From positions 29,292 through 93,291 of the forward strand of contig CAVUJV010000007.1 in the NCBI GenBank assembly GCA_963741845.1: DNA of 64,000 bases. The letters run 5' to 3'. The notes under the pieces were generated by a model. That model made no database searches. It saw only the letters and a list, made by a program, of their open reading frames with translations, and was not told the origin of the DNA. Below are positions 16,324 through 26,023 of the stretch, piece by piece. Position 1 is the first letter of the stretch. Each line of letters starts with the position of its first letter. The DNA is from Roseiarcus sp963741845. GTDB lineage: Bacteria > Pseudomonadota > Alphaproteobacteria > Rhizobiales > Beijerinckiaceae. The position numbers and the translations under genes are program-made.

Positions 16324-17868
16324 ATGAACAGAGAAGGCCGACCGACGCGCCCCGATCTCGCCGTGGCCGCGTCGCATGAGACGTTCACCGGCAATCGCGG
16401 CCTCGATGCGGAAGAGGCGCTGATCTTCGAGACAGGACGCCTCGACGCGACGGGCGTGGACTTCGAAGAACCGACGCCCTTCGAATCGAAGCTCGGCCCG
16501 CATGCCCGCGCCTCGGCGCTCGACCTGCCGGGACTTACAGAGCCGGAGACGCTGCGCCACTATGTGCGGCTGTCGCGCAAGAACTACTCGATCGACGGGG
16601 GCATCTATCCGCTCGGCTCGTGCACGATGAAGCACAATCCGCGTCTCAACGAAAAGGCGGCGCGGCTCCCGGGTTTTGCGGACGTCCATCCGTTGCAGCC
16701 CGTCTCGACCGTGCAGGGCGCGCTCGAGGTCGTCGAGGCGCTCGCCGACGCGCTGCTCGCCATGACGGGCATGAGCGCCGTCGCCATGTCGCCGAAGGCG
16801 GGCGCGCATGGCGAACTCTGCGGCATGATGGCGATCAAGGCCGCGATCGAGGCGCGCGGGGAAGGGGAGCGGCGCCGCGTCGTTCTTGTGCCGGATTCGG
16901 CCCACGGCACCAATCCGGCCACTGCTGCCCTGATCGGCCTTTCGGTCCGTTCGGTGCCGGCCGGCGCGGACGGGACGGTCTCGGCGAGCGCCGTCAAAGA
17001 GGCGCTCAGCGACGACGTCGCCGCGATCATGCTCACCAATCCGAACACCTGCGGCCTGTTCGAACGCGAGATCGTCGGCATCGCGGACGCTGTCCATGAG
17101 GCGGGCGCGTACTTCTACTGCGACGGGGCGAACTTCAACGCGATCGTCGGCAAGACACGCCCCGGCGACCTCGGCGTCGACGCGATGCATATCAACCTGC
17201 ACAAGACCTTCTCGACGCCCCACGGGGGCGGCGGCCCGGGCGCGGGTCCTGTCGTCCTGTCCGACCGGCTCGCGGCTTACGCGCCCGTATCGTTCGTGGT
17301 CCGGGACGGCGGCGGGCTCCGTCTGGTCGAGCACGCCGAGGGCACGGCTTCCTTCGGCCGGATGAGCGCCTTCCACGGACAGATGGGAATGTTCGTCCGC
17401 GCGCTCTGCTTCATCCTCTCGCACGGCTCGGACGGGCTTCGGCAGGCCTCCGAGGACGCCGTGCTCTCCGCCAACTATGTGCGGGCCTGCCTGAAGGACG
17501 TGATGAGCGCGCCCTTCGGCGACCGGCCCTGCATGCATGAAGCCCTGTTCGACGATCGCTGGCTCAAGGACACCAACCTCACGACGCTCGACTTCGCGAA
17601 GGCGATGATCGACGAGGGATTCCATCCGATGACGGTGTATTTCCCGCTCGTCGTGCACGGCGCCATGCTGATCGAGCCGACCGAGTTGGAGTTGAAGGCC
17701 AGCCTCGACCTGTTCGTCATGGCGCTGCGGGACCTTGCGATGGCCGCCAAGGCCGGGGATCGCGAGCGGTTCGTTTCGGCCCCTGTCCATGCGCCACGGC
17801 GTCGGCTCGACGAGACCCGCGCCGCGCGTCAGCCGGTGCTGCGCTGGACCCGTCCGGCGGCCGAGTAA
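16324..17868 (+). CDS. gcvPB: Glycine decarboxylase subunit 2 (P protein, beta, PLP-binding)
   Basis: A 514-residue C-terminal P-protein subunit. The PLP lysine is in MHINLHKTFSTPHGGGGPG near residue 300. Other family segments are YPLGSCTMKHNP, PDSAHGTNPATAAL, MLTNPNTCGLFE, and FHGQMGMFVRALCF. It decarboxylates glycine and loads the aminomethyl group on lipoyl-GcvH. It is the last gene of the riboswitch operon and converges on rnhA with only 13 bases between stops; no terminator hairpin is obvious. Confidence 0.96.
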   Translation: MNREGRPTRPDLAVAASHETFTGNRGLDAEEALIFETGRLDATGVDFEEPTPFESKLGPHARASALDLPGLTEPETLRHYVRLSRKNYSIDGGIYPLGSCTMKHNPRLNEKAARLPGFADVHPLQPVSTVQGALEVVEALADALLAMTGMSAVAMSPKAGAHGELCGMMAIKAAIEARGEGERRRVVLVPDSAHGTNPATAALIGLSVRSVPAGADGTVSASAVKEALSDDVAAIMLTNPNTCGLFEREIVGIADAVHEAGAYFYCDGANFNAIVGKTRPGDLGVDAMHINLHKTFSTPHGGGGPGAGPVVLSDRLAAYAPVSFVVRDGGGLRLVEHAEGTASFGRMSAFHGQMGMFVRALCFILSHGSDGLRQASEDAVLSANYVRACLKDVMSAPFGDRPCMHEALFDDRWLKDTNLTTLDFAKAMIDEGFHPMTVYFPLVVHGAMLIEPTELELKASLDLFVMALRDLAMAAKAGDRERFVSAPVHAPRRRLDETRAARQPVLRWTRPAAE

Positions 17869-17881
17869 GCCGTTCCGGAAG

Positions 17882-18346
17882 TCAGGCGAGCCCCTTCGCG
17901 ACGCGCTTCGGCAGGAAAGGGGCCATGCCCTCGCGCGCGAGCTGGTCGGCTCGCTCGTTGTGCTCGTCGCCGGCGTGGCCCCTGACCCATATCCAGTCGA
18001 TGTGATGCTGCCCGGCCGCGGCGTCGAGCCGTCGCCAGAGATCCTCGTTCTTGACCGGCTTCCGGTCCGCTGTCCGCCAGCCGTTCCGCTTCCACCCCTT
18101 GAGCCAGCCGGTGACGCCGCCGCGCAGGTATTGCGAGTTGGTATGGACGCTGACCGGGCAGGGCCGCGTCAGGGATTCGAGGGCTTCGATCGCGGCGGTG
18201 AGCTCCATGCGATTGTTGGTCGTGAGCGATTCGCCGCCCTTCAGGAGTTTCTCATGGCCGCCATAGCGAAGAATGGCGCCCCAGCCGCCAGGACCGGGAT
18301 TGCCCGAGCAGGCGCCGTCGGTCCAGATCGACACGCGAGCGCTCAC
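17882..18346 (-). CDS. rnhA: Ribonuclease HI with an altered active-site residue
   Basis: A 154-residue protein matching RNase HI along its length, which cleaves RNA in RNA-DNA hybrids. Asp of IWTDGACSGNPGPGGWG, Glu of NRMELTAAIEAL and the late Asp of GHAGDEHNERADQL are present. The fourth catalytic position, normally TDSQY, reads TNSQYLRGG (codon AAC for Asn), equivalent to D70N in the E. coli enzyme. This change would be expected to cripple catalysis unless it is a base-call error. The gene overlaps thrB by four bases, the usual thrB-rnhA pair of alphaproteobacteria. Confidence 0.93.
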   Translation of the reverse strand: MSARVSIWTDGACSGNPGPGGWGAILRYGGHEKLLKGGESLTTNNRMELTAAIEALESLTRPCPVSVHTNSQYLRGGVTGWLKGWKRNGWRTADRKPVKNEDLWRRLDAAAGQHHIDWIWVRGHAGDEHNERADQLAREGMAPFLPKRVAKGLA

Positions 18347-19308
18347 GCGAGGAGCCCGTATTCGGAAGGGGACCGCACACGCTGGTGAAAACGGAGCTTG
18401 TCGCGATATTCGAGCGGATCCTTCGGGGCGACCTTGGCGCCGGGCGGGACGTTGAGCCAGTCGACGAGGCGCGTCAGCATGAATCTGAGCGCCGAGCCCC
18501 TCGCCAGAATCGGCAGCGCCTCCATTTCGGCCGGCTGAAGCGGCCGCACGCGCAGATAGCCGGAAATCAACGCGCGCCCCTTGGACACATTGAATTCATG
18601 ATCCGGCTCGAAGCACCAGGCGCTGAGACAGACGGCAAGGTCGTAAGCCAGTACGTCGGTGCAGGCGAAGTAGAAGTCGATGAGGCCCGACAGCCTGTCG
18701 CCGAGAAAGAAGACGTTGTCATTGAAAAGATCTGCGTGAATTACGCCGCGCGGCAGCTCTTGCGGCCAATTGCGCTGAAGGAATGCGAGCTCCGCCTCGA
18801 CCTCCGCGCGAAGGTGGGGCGCAACTTCATCCGCGCGCAATTCCGCGGCCCGGAAGAGCTGCGGCCAGGCGTCGAGAGACAGCGCGTTCGGCCGCGTCAG
18901 CGGAAAGTCGGCTCCCGCTTCGTGCATGCGGGCAAGCGCCTCTCCCACTGCGCCGCAGTGGTGTACGGTCGGCCTGCGAATCCAGACGCCATCCAGATAG
19001 GTGACAATGGCCGCGGGCCGGGTTGCGAGAACGCCCAGCGCTTCCCCGGTACGGTTGCGCACCGGCTGCGGACATGTCACGCCGCGCCGAGCAAGATGTT
19101 CCATGAGGCCTATGAAAAAAGGCAGATCCGACGCATTCACGCGCTTTTCGTAAAGCGTCAATATGAACTGGCCGCGAGTGGTCTGCAGCAGGAAATTCGA
19201 GTTTTCGACGCCCTCCGCGATGCCCTTGAACGAGACGACGTCGCCGAGATCGTAGTCGGCGAGGAATTTTCTCAGCGCGTCGTCGGAGACTTCTGTGTAT
19301 ACGGCCAC
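18343..19308 (-). CDS. thrB: Homoserine kinase (ThrB, aminoglycoside-phosphotransferase fold)
   Basis: A 321-residue kinase of the ThrB type found in alphaproteobacteria, related to APH/choline kinases and not to the GHMP-type ThrB. It has FKGIAEGVENSNFLLQT near the N-terminus, the catalytic loop GVIHADLFNDNVFFLG near residue 190, and the metal-binding LIDFYFACTD. It phosphorylates homoserine in threonine synthesis. It starts with GTG at 19308 with a GAGG-type ribosome-binding site upstream. It is followed, with overlap, by rnhA. Confidence 0.94.
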   Translation of the reverse strand: MAVYTEVSDDALRKFLADYDLGDVVSFKGIAEGVENSNFLLQTTRGQFILTLYEKRVNASDLPFFIGLMEHLARRGVTCPQPVRNRTGEALGVLATRPAAIVTYLDGVWIRRPTVHHCGAVGEALARMHEAGADFPLTRPNALSLDAWPQLFRAAELRADEVAPHLRAEVEAELAFLQRNWPQELPRGVIHADLFNDNVFFLGDRLSGLIDFYFACTDVLAYDLAVCLSAWCFEPDHEFNVSKGRALISGYLRVRPLQPAEMEALPILARGSALRFMLTRLVDWLNVPPGAKVAPKDPLEYRDKLRFHQRVRSPSEYGLLA

Positions 19309-19566
19309 TCTGCGCCTCGGAAAATGCGTTGGCGAGGGGAGTCCGCTTAGCCCGCACGCGCGAACTGCGTCAATTGTTGCTTTCCTGACCCGCCTGTCAG
19401 AATATTTTCGGCGGCGCTTCGGGAACAGCGGTTGCGGCGTCGCGAAACAAAAGGCAAAGAGTGATCGCTAACGCTGGTGCGGTCTAGCGCCTCAACTTCC
19501 GACCAAATCGGCTATTGCGTCGCGGTCCGCGGTGGTCTGCGACAAATTGCAGGGGGCCTTGGAAAA

Positions 19567-20883
19567 ATGCGAATTGTTATGGTCGGCGCAGGCTATGTCG
19601 GACTCGTCTCAGGCGCCTGTCTTGCCGACTTCGGGCATGAGGTGGTTTGTGTTGACACCGATCAAGGCAAGGTCGGTGCGCTGCGCCAGGGGCATGTGCC
19701 GATCTACGAGCCGGGATTGAGCGAACTGGTCCTCGCCAATCAACATGCAGGGCGCTTGTCCTTCTCAACCAGCCTGCAGGAGGCCGGGCAGGGCGCCGAT
19801 GCGATTTTCATCGCTGTCGGTACGCCGACCCTCGCGGAGGTGGGCTCTGCGGACATGCGCTACGTCTATGACGCGGCGCGCGCGATTGGCTCGCGTGATC
19901 GAGAATTTACGGTCGTTGTTGTGAAATCCACCGTGCCGATCGGCAGCGGCGACGAGGTGGAGCGGATCCTTGCTGAGACCGTCCCGCGCGAGAAATTTGC
20001 GGTCGCGTCCAATCCGGAGTTCCTGCGCGAAGGCGCTGCGATCGAGGATTTCAAGCAGCCGGATCGGGTCGTCGTCGGTATCGAGGACGAGCGCGCGCGC
20101 GACGTGATGGCGGAGATCTACCACCCAATTGCGCGCGTAGGCAGTCCGATCGTCTACACCTCGCGCCGCAGCGCGGAGATGATCAAATACGCCGCCAATG
20201 TTTTCCTTGCCATGAAGGTGACCTTCATCAATGAGATCGCCGACCTCTGCGAGCGTCTTGGCGCGGACGTTCTCGATGTGTCGAAAGGCATCGGATTGGA
20301 CAGACGGATTGGCGAGAAGTTTCTCAATCCCGGCCCGGGATTCGGCGGGTCCTGCTTCCCGAAGGACACATTGGCGCTAACGAAGCTCGCGGCCGAAGCG
20401 AGAGCGCCCATACGTCTCGTCGAGACGTTGGTCGACGTCAATGACAAGCGCAAGATCGCGATGGCCGAAAGGTCATCAAGAGCTGCGGAGGATCGGTCGG
20501 GGGCAAGCGGCTCGCTGTTCTCGGCCTGACTTACAAGCCGAAGACCGACGACATGCGCGATGCGCCGAGTCTCGTGATCGTTCCTGTGCTGCAGGCGGCG
20601 GGCGCTACGGTCGTTGCTTATGATCCGGAAGGGGAAGGATGGCGCGGCCCCTGTTTCCTGGCGTGGAATTTGCGGAGAGCGCTTATGACTGCCTCGGGGC
20701 GCTGACGCGGCCGTCATTATTACGGAATGGGATGAGTTTCGCGCCCTGGATCTGGCCCGCGTCAAGGCGCTCCTGGCGGCGCCCGTGGTCGTGGACATGC
20801 GAAATATCTACCCGAGGGAAACAATGAAGACTCTGGGGTTTTGCTATTGGGGCGTCGGCCGTGGGTTCGAGGGGGAAGGGTAA
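19567..20883 (+). pseudogene. UDP-glucose 6-dehydrogenase, frameshifted C-terminus
   Basis: The frame from 19567 is intact for about 300 residues: MRIVMVGAGYVGLVSGACLADFGHEVV (Rossmann), FIAVGTPT, KSTVPIGSGDEV, ASNPEFLREGAAIEDF, and the catalytic NPGPGFGGSCFPKDT. Past 20465 the reading shifts: SVGGKRLAVLGLTYKPKTDDMRDAPS follows in another frame, then further shifts near 20632 and 20697 before VDMRNIYPRETM and a stop at 20881. It is a UDP-Glc dehydrogenase that would make UDP-glucuronate for exopolysaccharide. The preserved residues suggest recent decay or sequence errors. It is followed by a second dehydrogenase of the same superfamily. Confidence 0.82.
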
Positions 20884-20981
20884 GACGGAAGGCGGGTTGT
20901 CTTCCCGCGCCTTAGCGTGCGAGGCACGAGGAGGGTGGGTTCGGATCCCTGTACCGTTCGGCGCAGGGCGAAGGAGGTCTG

Positions 20982-22247
20982 ATGCGGATCGGTGTATACG
21001 GGTTGGGTTATGTGGGTCTGACCGGGGCCATTTGCCTCGCCAGCGAAGGTCATGACGTCGTCGGTGTGGATGTGAGCGATGAAAAAGTTCGCAAAGTCAT
21101 GGCCGGGTCTTCGCCGATCAAGGAGCCAGGGATCGACGAGATGCTCGTGGAGGCGCTCGGCAAGGGTCGCTTGCGATGCACGACGGACGCAGCAAATCCG
21201 GTCCGGTCGAGCGAGATCGCAATCGTCTGCGTCGGAACTCCGAGCGCCCCGGATGGGGCCCATAATATGCGTGATATCGCGGAGGTGACGCGCCAGATAG
21301 CCAGCGCCATCCGCGCGGTTGGCCGAAAAGAAAAACTGACTGTCGTTTATCGCAGCACCATTCGCCCGGGCACGATCGAGGGGCTCATCCTGCCCATTTT
21401 CGCGTCCTCGCTCGGGGTTGCGTCCGATCTCGTCGAAGTCGTCTACAACCCCGAATTTCTCAGGGAATCGACGGCCGTGAAGGATTTCTTCCATCCACCG
21501 AAGGTTGTGGTGGGGACTCGTGACGGAAAGCCTTCGGCGCCAGTCGCGGAGATGAACAAGAGGCCTCGAGGCTCCGACATTCACGGTCGGCTACCGGGAG
21601 GCGGAGTTCACAAAGTTCGTCGACAACAGCTTCCACGCGCTTAAGGTCGCCTACGCCAACGAGATTGGCCGCATGTGTGTCAGCCTCGGGATCGATCCGA
21701 AGGTGGTTCACAAGATCTTCATCTCGGACACCAAGCTTAACATCTCCCCTTACTATCTACGGCCGGGCGGACCTTTCGGTGGTTCGTGCCTTCCCAAGGA
21801 TGTGCGGGCGCTGCAGCACATCTCCAACGACGTCGGCGCGAATGCCCATGTCATCGACGCTCTGATGCGGTCGAATGACGCCCACAAACATTTCCTGTTT
21901 TCGCGGGCGGTTCATGGCCTCCCGGCCGGGCGCCAAGGTTCTGATGCTCGGACTTGCGTTCAAGTCGAACACCGACGACCTGCGCGAAAGCCCCAACATC
22001 GACCTCGCCCGTAAGCTCATTCAGCAAGGGTATGCGCTGTCGATCTATGATCCGTCCCTGAAGCCTGAACATCTTGTCGGGCAAAATCTCGGCTACGCAT
22101 TCTCTCACCTTCCGAAGCTGCCGGACCTCCTTGTCAGCCGGGGAGGTCGCGGAGGGCGAAGCGTTCGACGTGGTAATTGACGCGAACGGCGCCGCGCGCG
22201 ACCTCTTGCTCAAGTGTGACAACGTCTTGGACTTCCACGCGCTGTGA
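20982..22247 (+). pseudogene. UDP-glucose/GDP-mannose dehydrogenase family (AlgD-like), frameshifted
   Basis: The N-terminal third (MRIGVYGLGYVGLTGAICLA, VCVGTPSAPDGA, RSTIRPGTIEG, YNPEFLRESTAVKDFF) is in one frame to about 21560. The middle (EFTKFVDNSFHALKVAYANE, then LRPGGPFGGSCLPKDVRAL with the catalytic Cys) is in a second, and the end (KVLMLGLAFKSNTDDLRESPN, then YDPSL) in a third, with another shift near 22140. The order and spacing resemble GDP-mannose 6-dehydrogenase (AlgD), but a UDP-sugar substrate is also possible. A ribosome-binding AAGGAGG sits at 20971-20978. Its stop overlaps the start of the glycosyltransferase. Confidence 0.78.
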
Positions 22248-23469
22248 CGGACACAATCATGACCGCGCGAGCGGAGCCGGTTGCGCCGACTTTCGAGAAG
22301 AGGTTGGCCGGGCGGAAGATCCTCATCGTTGTTGAAAACCTGCCGGTGCCCTTTGACCGGCGGGTCTGGCAGGAATCGCTGGCGCTTCGCGCGCCGGACG
22401 CCGAAGTCTCGGTCATCTGTCCCGAAAGGCAAGGGATACGGAGCGGTGGAGATGATCGAAGGCGTTCGCATCTATCGTCACAGTTGCCGCTCGAGGGCGA
22501 TTCGGCGCGTCGGCATATCTTCGCGAATATTCGCGCGCGCTCTTCCACGAACGCGGCTTGCTTTCAAGGTCCTGCTCGAACGGGGGTTTTCGGTCATTCA
22601 GGCCTGCAATCCGCCCGACCTGATCTTCATGGTGGCGCTGCCCTTCAAGCTTCTGGGCGAGAGTTCGTCTTCGACCATCATGACATCAGCCCGGAACTTT
22701 ACGAGGTCAAGTTCGGCAGCGCGGCTTCTGCTGGCGCGCTCCTGGTCTACTTCGAGCGCATGAGTCCTTCTTCGCGGACATGGTCGTCCGACCAATGAAC
22801 GCGACCGAAGGATGGCGGTCAGCGAGGCCGCAAGACCTGCCCGGAGGGCGTCTTCGTCGTGCTGACAGGCTGCGCATTCGTCGCGTGAAGATGGCGCCGG
22901 TGATCCCGCTGGAAGGGCCGCGAGTTATCATTGGCTATATCGGCGTCATCGGCCAGCAGGATGGAGTCGACCATTTGGTCGAGCGCGATGAGGCAACTCG
23001 TGTCGCAGGGGTCGGACCGATTTCCGTTCGTGGTGGTCGGGGAGCGGCCCGAGCGCAAGCGGGTGAAGGCGCTCTCGACGAAATGGGCCTCGGCGACTAT
23101 TCACATCCTCGTCGGGCTCCCTCAGCGGAGCTGTCTCGGTGCTTTCATCGGCGCGACATCGGGGTCAATCCCGACCCGTTAACCCGATGAATGACGTGAT
23201 GACCATGAACAAGATCCTCGAATATATGGCATGAAGACAGCCAATGCTGTTCGACTGGTCGAGGGACGGGTGTCTGCGGGCGAGGCCTCGCTCTATGCGA
23301 GGCTCAACGATCCGGTGGGCTTCGCGAGAAGATTGTCGAGCTTCTGGATGATCCGGAACGGCGGGAACGCGATGGGCGAGACGGGCGTACGCGAATCGAG
23401 GACGAATTGTCCTGGGGGCGAGGTCCGAAGTTCGTCGAGGCTTACGAGACGCTCTTCCGGGGACGGTGA
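22244..23469 (+). pseudogene. Glycosyltransferase family 4 relic with many frameshifts
   Basis: Pieces in all three forward frames follow the order of a GT4 (GT-B) glycosyltransferase: KILIVVENLPVPFDRRVWQE, then EGVRIYRH, VIQACNPPDLIFMVALPFKLLGE, FVFDHHDISPELYEVKFG, IGYIGVIGQQDGVDHLVE, an INPDP-type segment at GVNPDP, MNDVMTMNKILEYMA, LVEGRVSAGEASLYA, and WGRGPKFVEAYETLFRG before a stop at 23467. Ten or so indels would be needed to restore it. Homologues are about 400 residues and sit in exopolysaccharide clusters beside UDP-Glc/GDP-Man dehydrogenases, as here. It is non-functional as read. Confidence 0.75.
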
Positions 23470-23552
23470 TCGGCTACGATGCGCCGGCGGCTCCGGAACG
23501 CCGCCTCGGACCCACGGGCGCCCCAAAGCAAGTAGCGCTGTCGGGTCGAACT

Positions 23553-24467
23553 CTACCCCTCCGTCACGCAGACAATGACCATCCCCGGAACATCTGCGCC
23601 CAATTCGCGGCGGACGGCGGCCGGGCGGATCAGAACGGTACGAAGGCCGGCGGCCTGAACTCGCGCCTCGACATAGGCCGGCCCATGCGCGAAGCGCATC
23701 GTCGCCTGCAGGCGGAAGCCCTCCTCGTCGAACGTCTCGACGGAAAAGACCATCACGCCGCCGGGCGCGAGCGCTCGGGCGGAAGCCACGAGGATCGGGC
23801 CGAGATCGCCGAAATAGCAGAGCGTGTCGGCCGCGACGACGAGATCGAGGCTCCGAGGCGCAGCCCTTTCGAGAAAGAGCAGCGCATCGTCCACGACGAG
23901 CGAATCGTATACGCCGCGCTCGCGCGCCTTCGCGACCATGGCGGGCGAAAGATCGACGCCCGCGAGGGTTTGCGCATGTGAGCGGATCGCCTCGCCCATG
24001 AGCCCCGTCCCGCAGCCGAGGTCGAGCGCTCGAGCGAAGCGTCGGCCGGGCGCAACCTCATCGAGCGCGGCGAGGATGAACTCGGGCCCGCGATAATTCA
24101 GCTTTCCCGTCAGATGCGCCTCGAAGCGCGGCGCGTAATCGTCGAAGAGACGCGCGACATAGGCCGCGGGCAGGGCGCCGAGCGATCCGCCTTCGATCAG
24201 CGTCAGCCGCGCCCGCGCGCCCTGCGCATCCGAAGGATCGGTTTCGAGCGCCGCTCGAAAGGCCGCCGCCGCTCCCGGCCGGTCGCCGAGCTTCTCCCGC
24301 GCTTCGCCCAGCGAGAAGTGGGCCAGGGCCCAGTCCGGGGCGCGCTCGATCGTCTGCTCAAAAAGGTCGCTCGCCGCCCCCCAGTCGCCCTCGCGGGCCG
24401 CCGCCCGGCCATAGGCCAAGCGACGGTCGGCAATGGGGTCGGGGCAGGAAAGCGGGTCACGGCGCAT
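23553..24467 (-). CDS. TPR-containing class I SAM-dependent methyltransferase
   Basis: A 304-residue protein with two parts. Residues about 10-95 form tetratricopeptide-like helices (RLAYGRAAAREGDWGAASDLFEQ, then ALAHFSLGEAREKLGDRPGAAAAFR). Residues about 110-300 form a methyltransferase domain with ARALDLGCGTGLMGEAIR (SAM motif I), AGVDLSPAMVAKARERG (motif II), LVVAADTLCYFGDL and LAPGGVMVFSVETF. This class resembles putative TPR methyltransferases of unknown substrate common in Hyphomicrobiales. It runs towards the broken glycosyltransferase, convergently. Confidence 0.85.
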   Translation of the reverse strand: MRRDPLSCPDPIADRRLAYGRAAAREGDWGAASDLFEQTIERAPDWALAHFSLGEAREKLGDRPGAAAAFRAALETDPSDAQGARARLTLIEGGSLGALPAAYVARLFDDYAPRFEAHLTGKLNYRGPEFILAALDEVAPGRRFARALDLGCGTGLMGEAIRSHAQTLAGVDLSPAMVAKARERGVYDSLVVDDALLFLERAAPRSLDLVVAADTLCYFGDLGPILVASARALAPGGVMVFSVETFDEEGFRLQATMRFAHGPAYVEARVQAAGLRTVLIRPAAVRRELGADVPGMVIVCVTEG

Positions 24468-24790
24468 GACGCTGTTTGCGGCGCCGGCCCAGCCGCGCGC
24501 AAGGCTTGCGCGCTCGGGGCGCTCAAAGGTCGAAGTTGAACGTGACTCGGAGTGAATTCTGAGAAAATGAAGTTAATGACAAAATTCTTCCATATATTCG
24601 GAATTTCGGTTAGAATGCGCATTCGCCGCGATCGGAGTCAGCGGTGCTCGACCGGGGCCGCGAGGCGCGAGGAGTTGCAGGAGGACGGACGGCGGACGAC
24701 GAGACGACGCTAAAATCGGGGTTAATCCATTGGAATCGCACAAAACGGAACGCTAAATTGTGGCTTTTCCGAAGGCCGGCCAGGATGAAA
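24468..24790. other. Spacer containing a deletion junction
   Basis: No recognisable gene. It contains an AT-rich stretch (24540-24620) that could hold a promoter for the TPR methyltransferase. It ends at a strong hairpin that follows the truncated ABC-transporter gene. Operon genes expected here appear to be lost. Confidence 0.5.
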
Positions 24791-24817
24791 GAAGCGGGCG
24801 GAAGGTCCGCCCGCTTC
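24791..24817 (-). terminator. Strong hairpin, likely rho-independent terminator
   Basis: Perfect 12-bp arms GAAGCGGGCGGA and TCCGCCCGCTTC around a 3-base loop. On the minus strand it is followed by TTTCATCC. It lies directly after the start fragment of a sugar ABC-transporter gene, so it probably ended the original operon. Confidence 0.6.
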
Positions 24818-24879
24818 TTGAGCGCTTTGACGCCCGGAAAGGCCTTGCTGACATCCTCGGCTGAAATCAGGGCTGACAT
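24818..24879 (-). pseudogene. Start fragment of a sugar ABC-transporter ATP-binding gene
   Basis: Only the first 20-21 codons remain, MSALISAEDVSKAFPGVKAL, the typical N-terminus of ribose/xylose-type ABC ATPases (RbsA/XylG/MglA), which read similarly up to the Walker A region. The reading then enters the terminator hairpin. The fragment starts five bases after the dehydrogenase stop, so the original operon was alcohol dehydrogenase - mannitol-dehydrogenase-family enzyme - sugar transporter, and a deletion removed the transporter. Confidence 0.7.
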
Positions 24880-24884
24880 GCCAG

Positions 24885-26019
24885 CTATCCAGCATCAATC
24901 TCAGCTGACGAGTCAACCGGGCCGAGCGCGGTTCGGAGCCGCGGTTGATCGATGCGCAGCCCCGCCGAGCGCGCAAGCTCGATGAGGCCGCCGAAACGGA
25001 TGCGTTTTTTGGCCTCGTGGTTAATGATGATGTCCGCGAAACGATGATTGAGGAACGGATTCGAAAATCGCTCGACGACCGTGTCGCGGTAAGCCGGCGC
25101 TTCGCTCCCGAGGCCGACAGCAGCGAGGACCGGCAGCACTTCCTCATCGTAGAGACGGTCCAGCGCAGGGCGCAGGACGGGATCCGCCATGGCCTCGCGG
25201 ACCGTCATCGCGGCAGGCATGGCCTTGGCGCGCCAGAGCTCCGCCAGGTAGGTGTGGCCGAGATTGAGAATGAAAAGCTTGAGGCGAAGGTAGGGACTGA
25301 GATCGTTCGTCACGACGATGTCGGGGTGACGGCAGGGGACGACGAGTCCCGGCTGGTCCTCGATCGCCCAAAGGGCATAGGGTTCGGCTACGGCGCCGGC
25401 AGGTTCAAGAGGCTCCGAGACGATCCTGTCGACCAGCGAATTCGCCCAGACGCATTCCTCGGCGATCCAGCGGCGCGCCTCGTCCGGCGCGCCCCATTGC
25501 GCCGCCACCTGTCCGACCGTGTCGCGGAGAACGGAGCCGTTCGAGACCACGAGCTCGCAGGGGATCAGCGTTACCGGCGACGCGCCTGCGCGATAGCGAG
25601 CCAGGAGGAGCTTCGCGAGCTTGGCCGGAAAGGATCGCGGCGGCGTCGATTCTTCGGCGTCGCCGGGATGGAGTTTCGTAGCCGCGGTCGCCGGTGTTCG
25701 AGATCACGCAGCGCGCGTCGCAGAAGAGTCTCTCGACCTCCGGCCAGTTGTCGCTTGCGTTGACGCCATACCGGACGCTGCCGACTTCGACGCGCCTGTC
25801 GACGACGGCGCCCTTGGCGAGACCTCTGATAAGAACGGGGTAGGGCTGCCCGGTCGCGAAGACCGCGAGCCGGCGGCGGCTTTCCGCCGAGTCGGTCGTC
25901 TGCACGACCGCAATGGGCCCGAGCGCCTCGTTCCTGGCGAGCGCGTCGCTCACGAACAGGTCCACATGGGCCTGGAGAAAACGGCTCGTGCCGAACTGGA
26001 GGATCGGGAAGTCAGCCAT
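24885..26019 (-). CDS. Mannitol dehydrogenase-family oxidoreductase (one frameshift)
   Basis: The N-terminal part (MADFPILQFGTSRFLQAHVD, VQTTDSAESRRRL, CDARCVISNTGDRGYE) is in one frame to about 25670. The C-terminal part (PCELVVSNGSVLRDTV, EECVWANSLVDRIVSEPLE, LFILNLGHTYLAELW, NPFLNHRFADI) is in another, so the 1135-base span has one extra base. Complete, it would be 377 residues, shorter than mannitol 2-dehydrogenase and closer to tagaturonate/fructuronate reductase-like members. It reduces or oxidises a sugar acid or polyol with NAD(P). It is four bases downstream of the alcohol dehydrogenase in the same operon. The substrate is not determined. Confidence 0.8.
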
Positions 26020-26023
26020 TGTC

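Noticed and set aside
14911..17790. 959-residue open frame on the minus strand behind gcvPA-gcvPB
   Set aside because: It is antisense to two well-supported glycine decarboxylase genes and has an Arg/Asp/His-rich composition without motifs, typical of GC-rich shadow frames.
24610..24817. Continuation of the ABC-ATPase frame as a real protein
   Set aside because: After about 21 codons it passes through the terminator hairpin and loses similarity; no Walker A is present.
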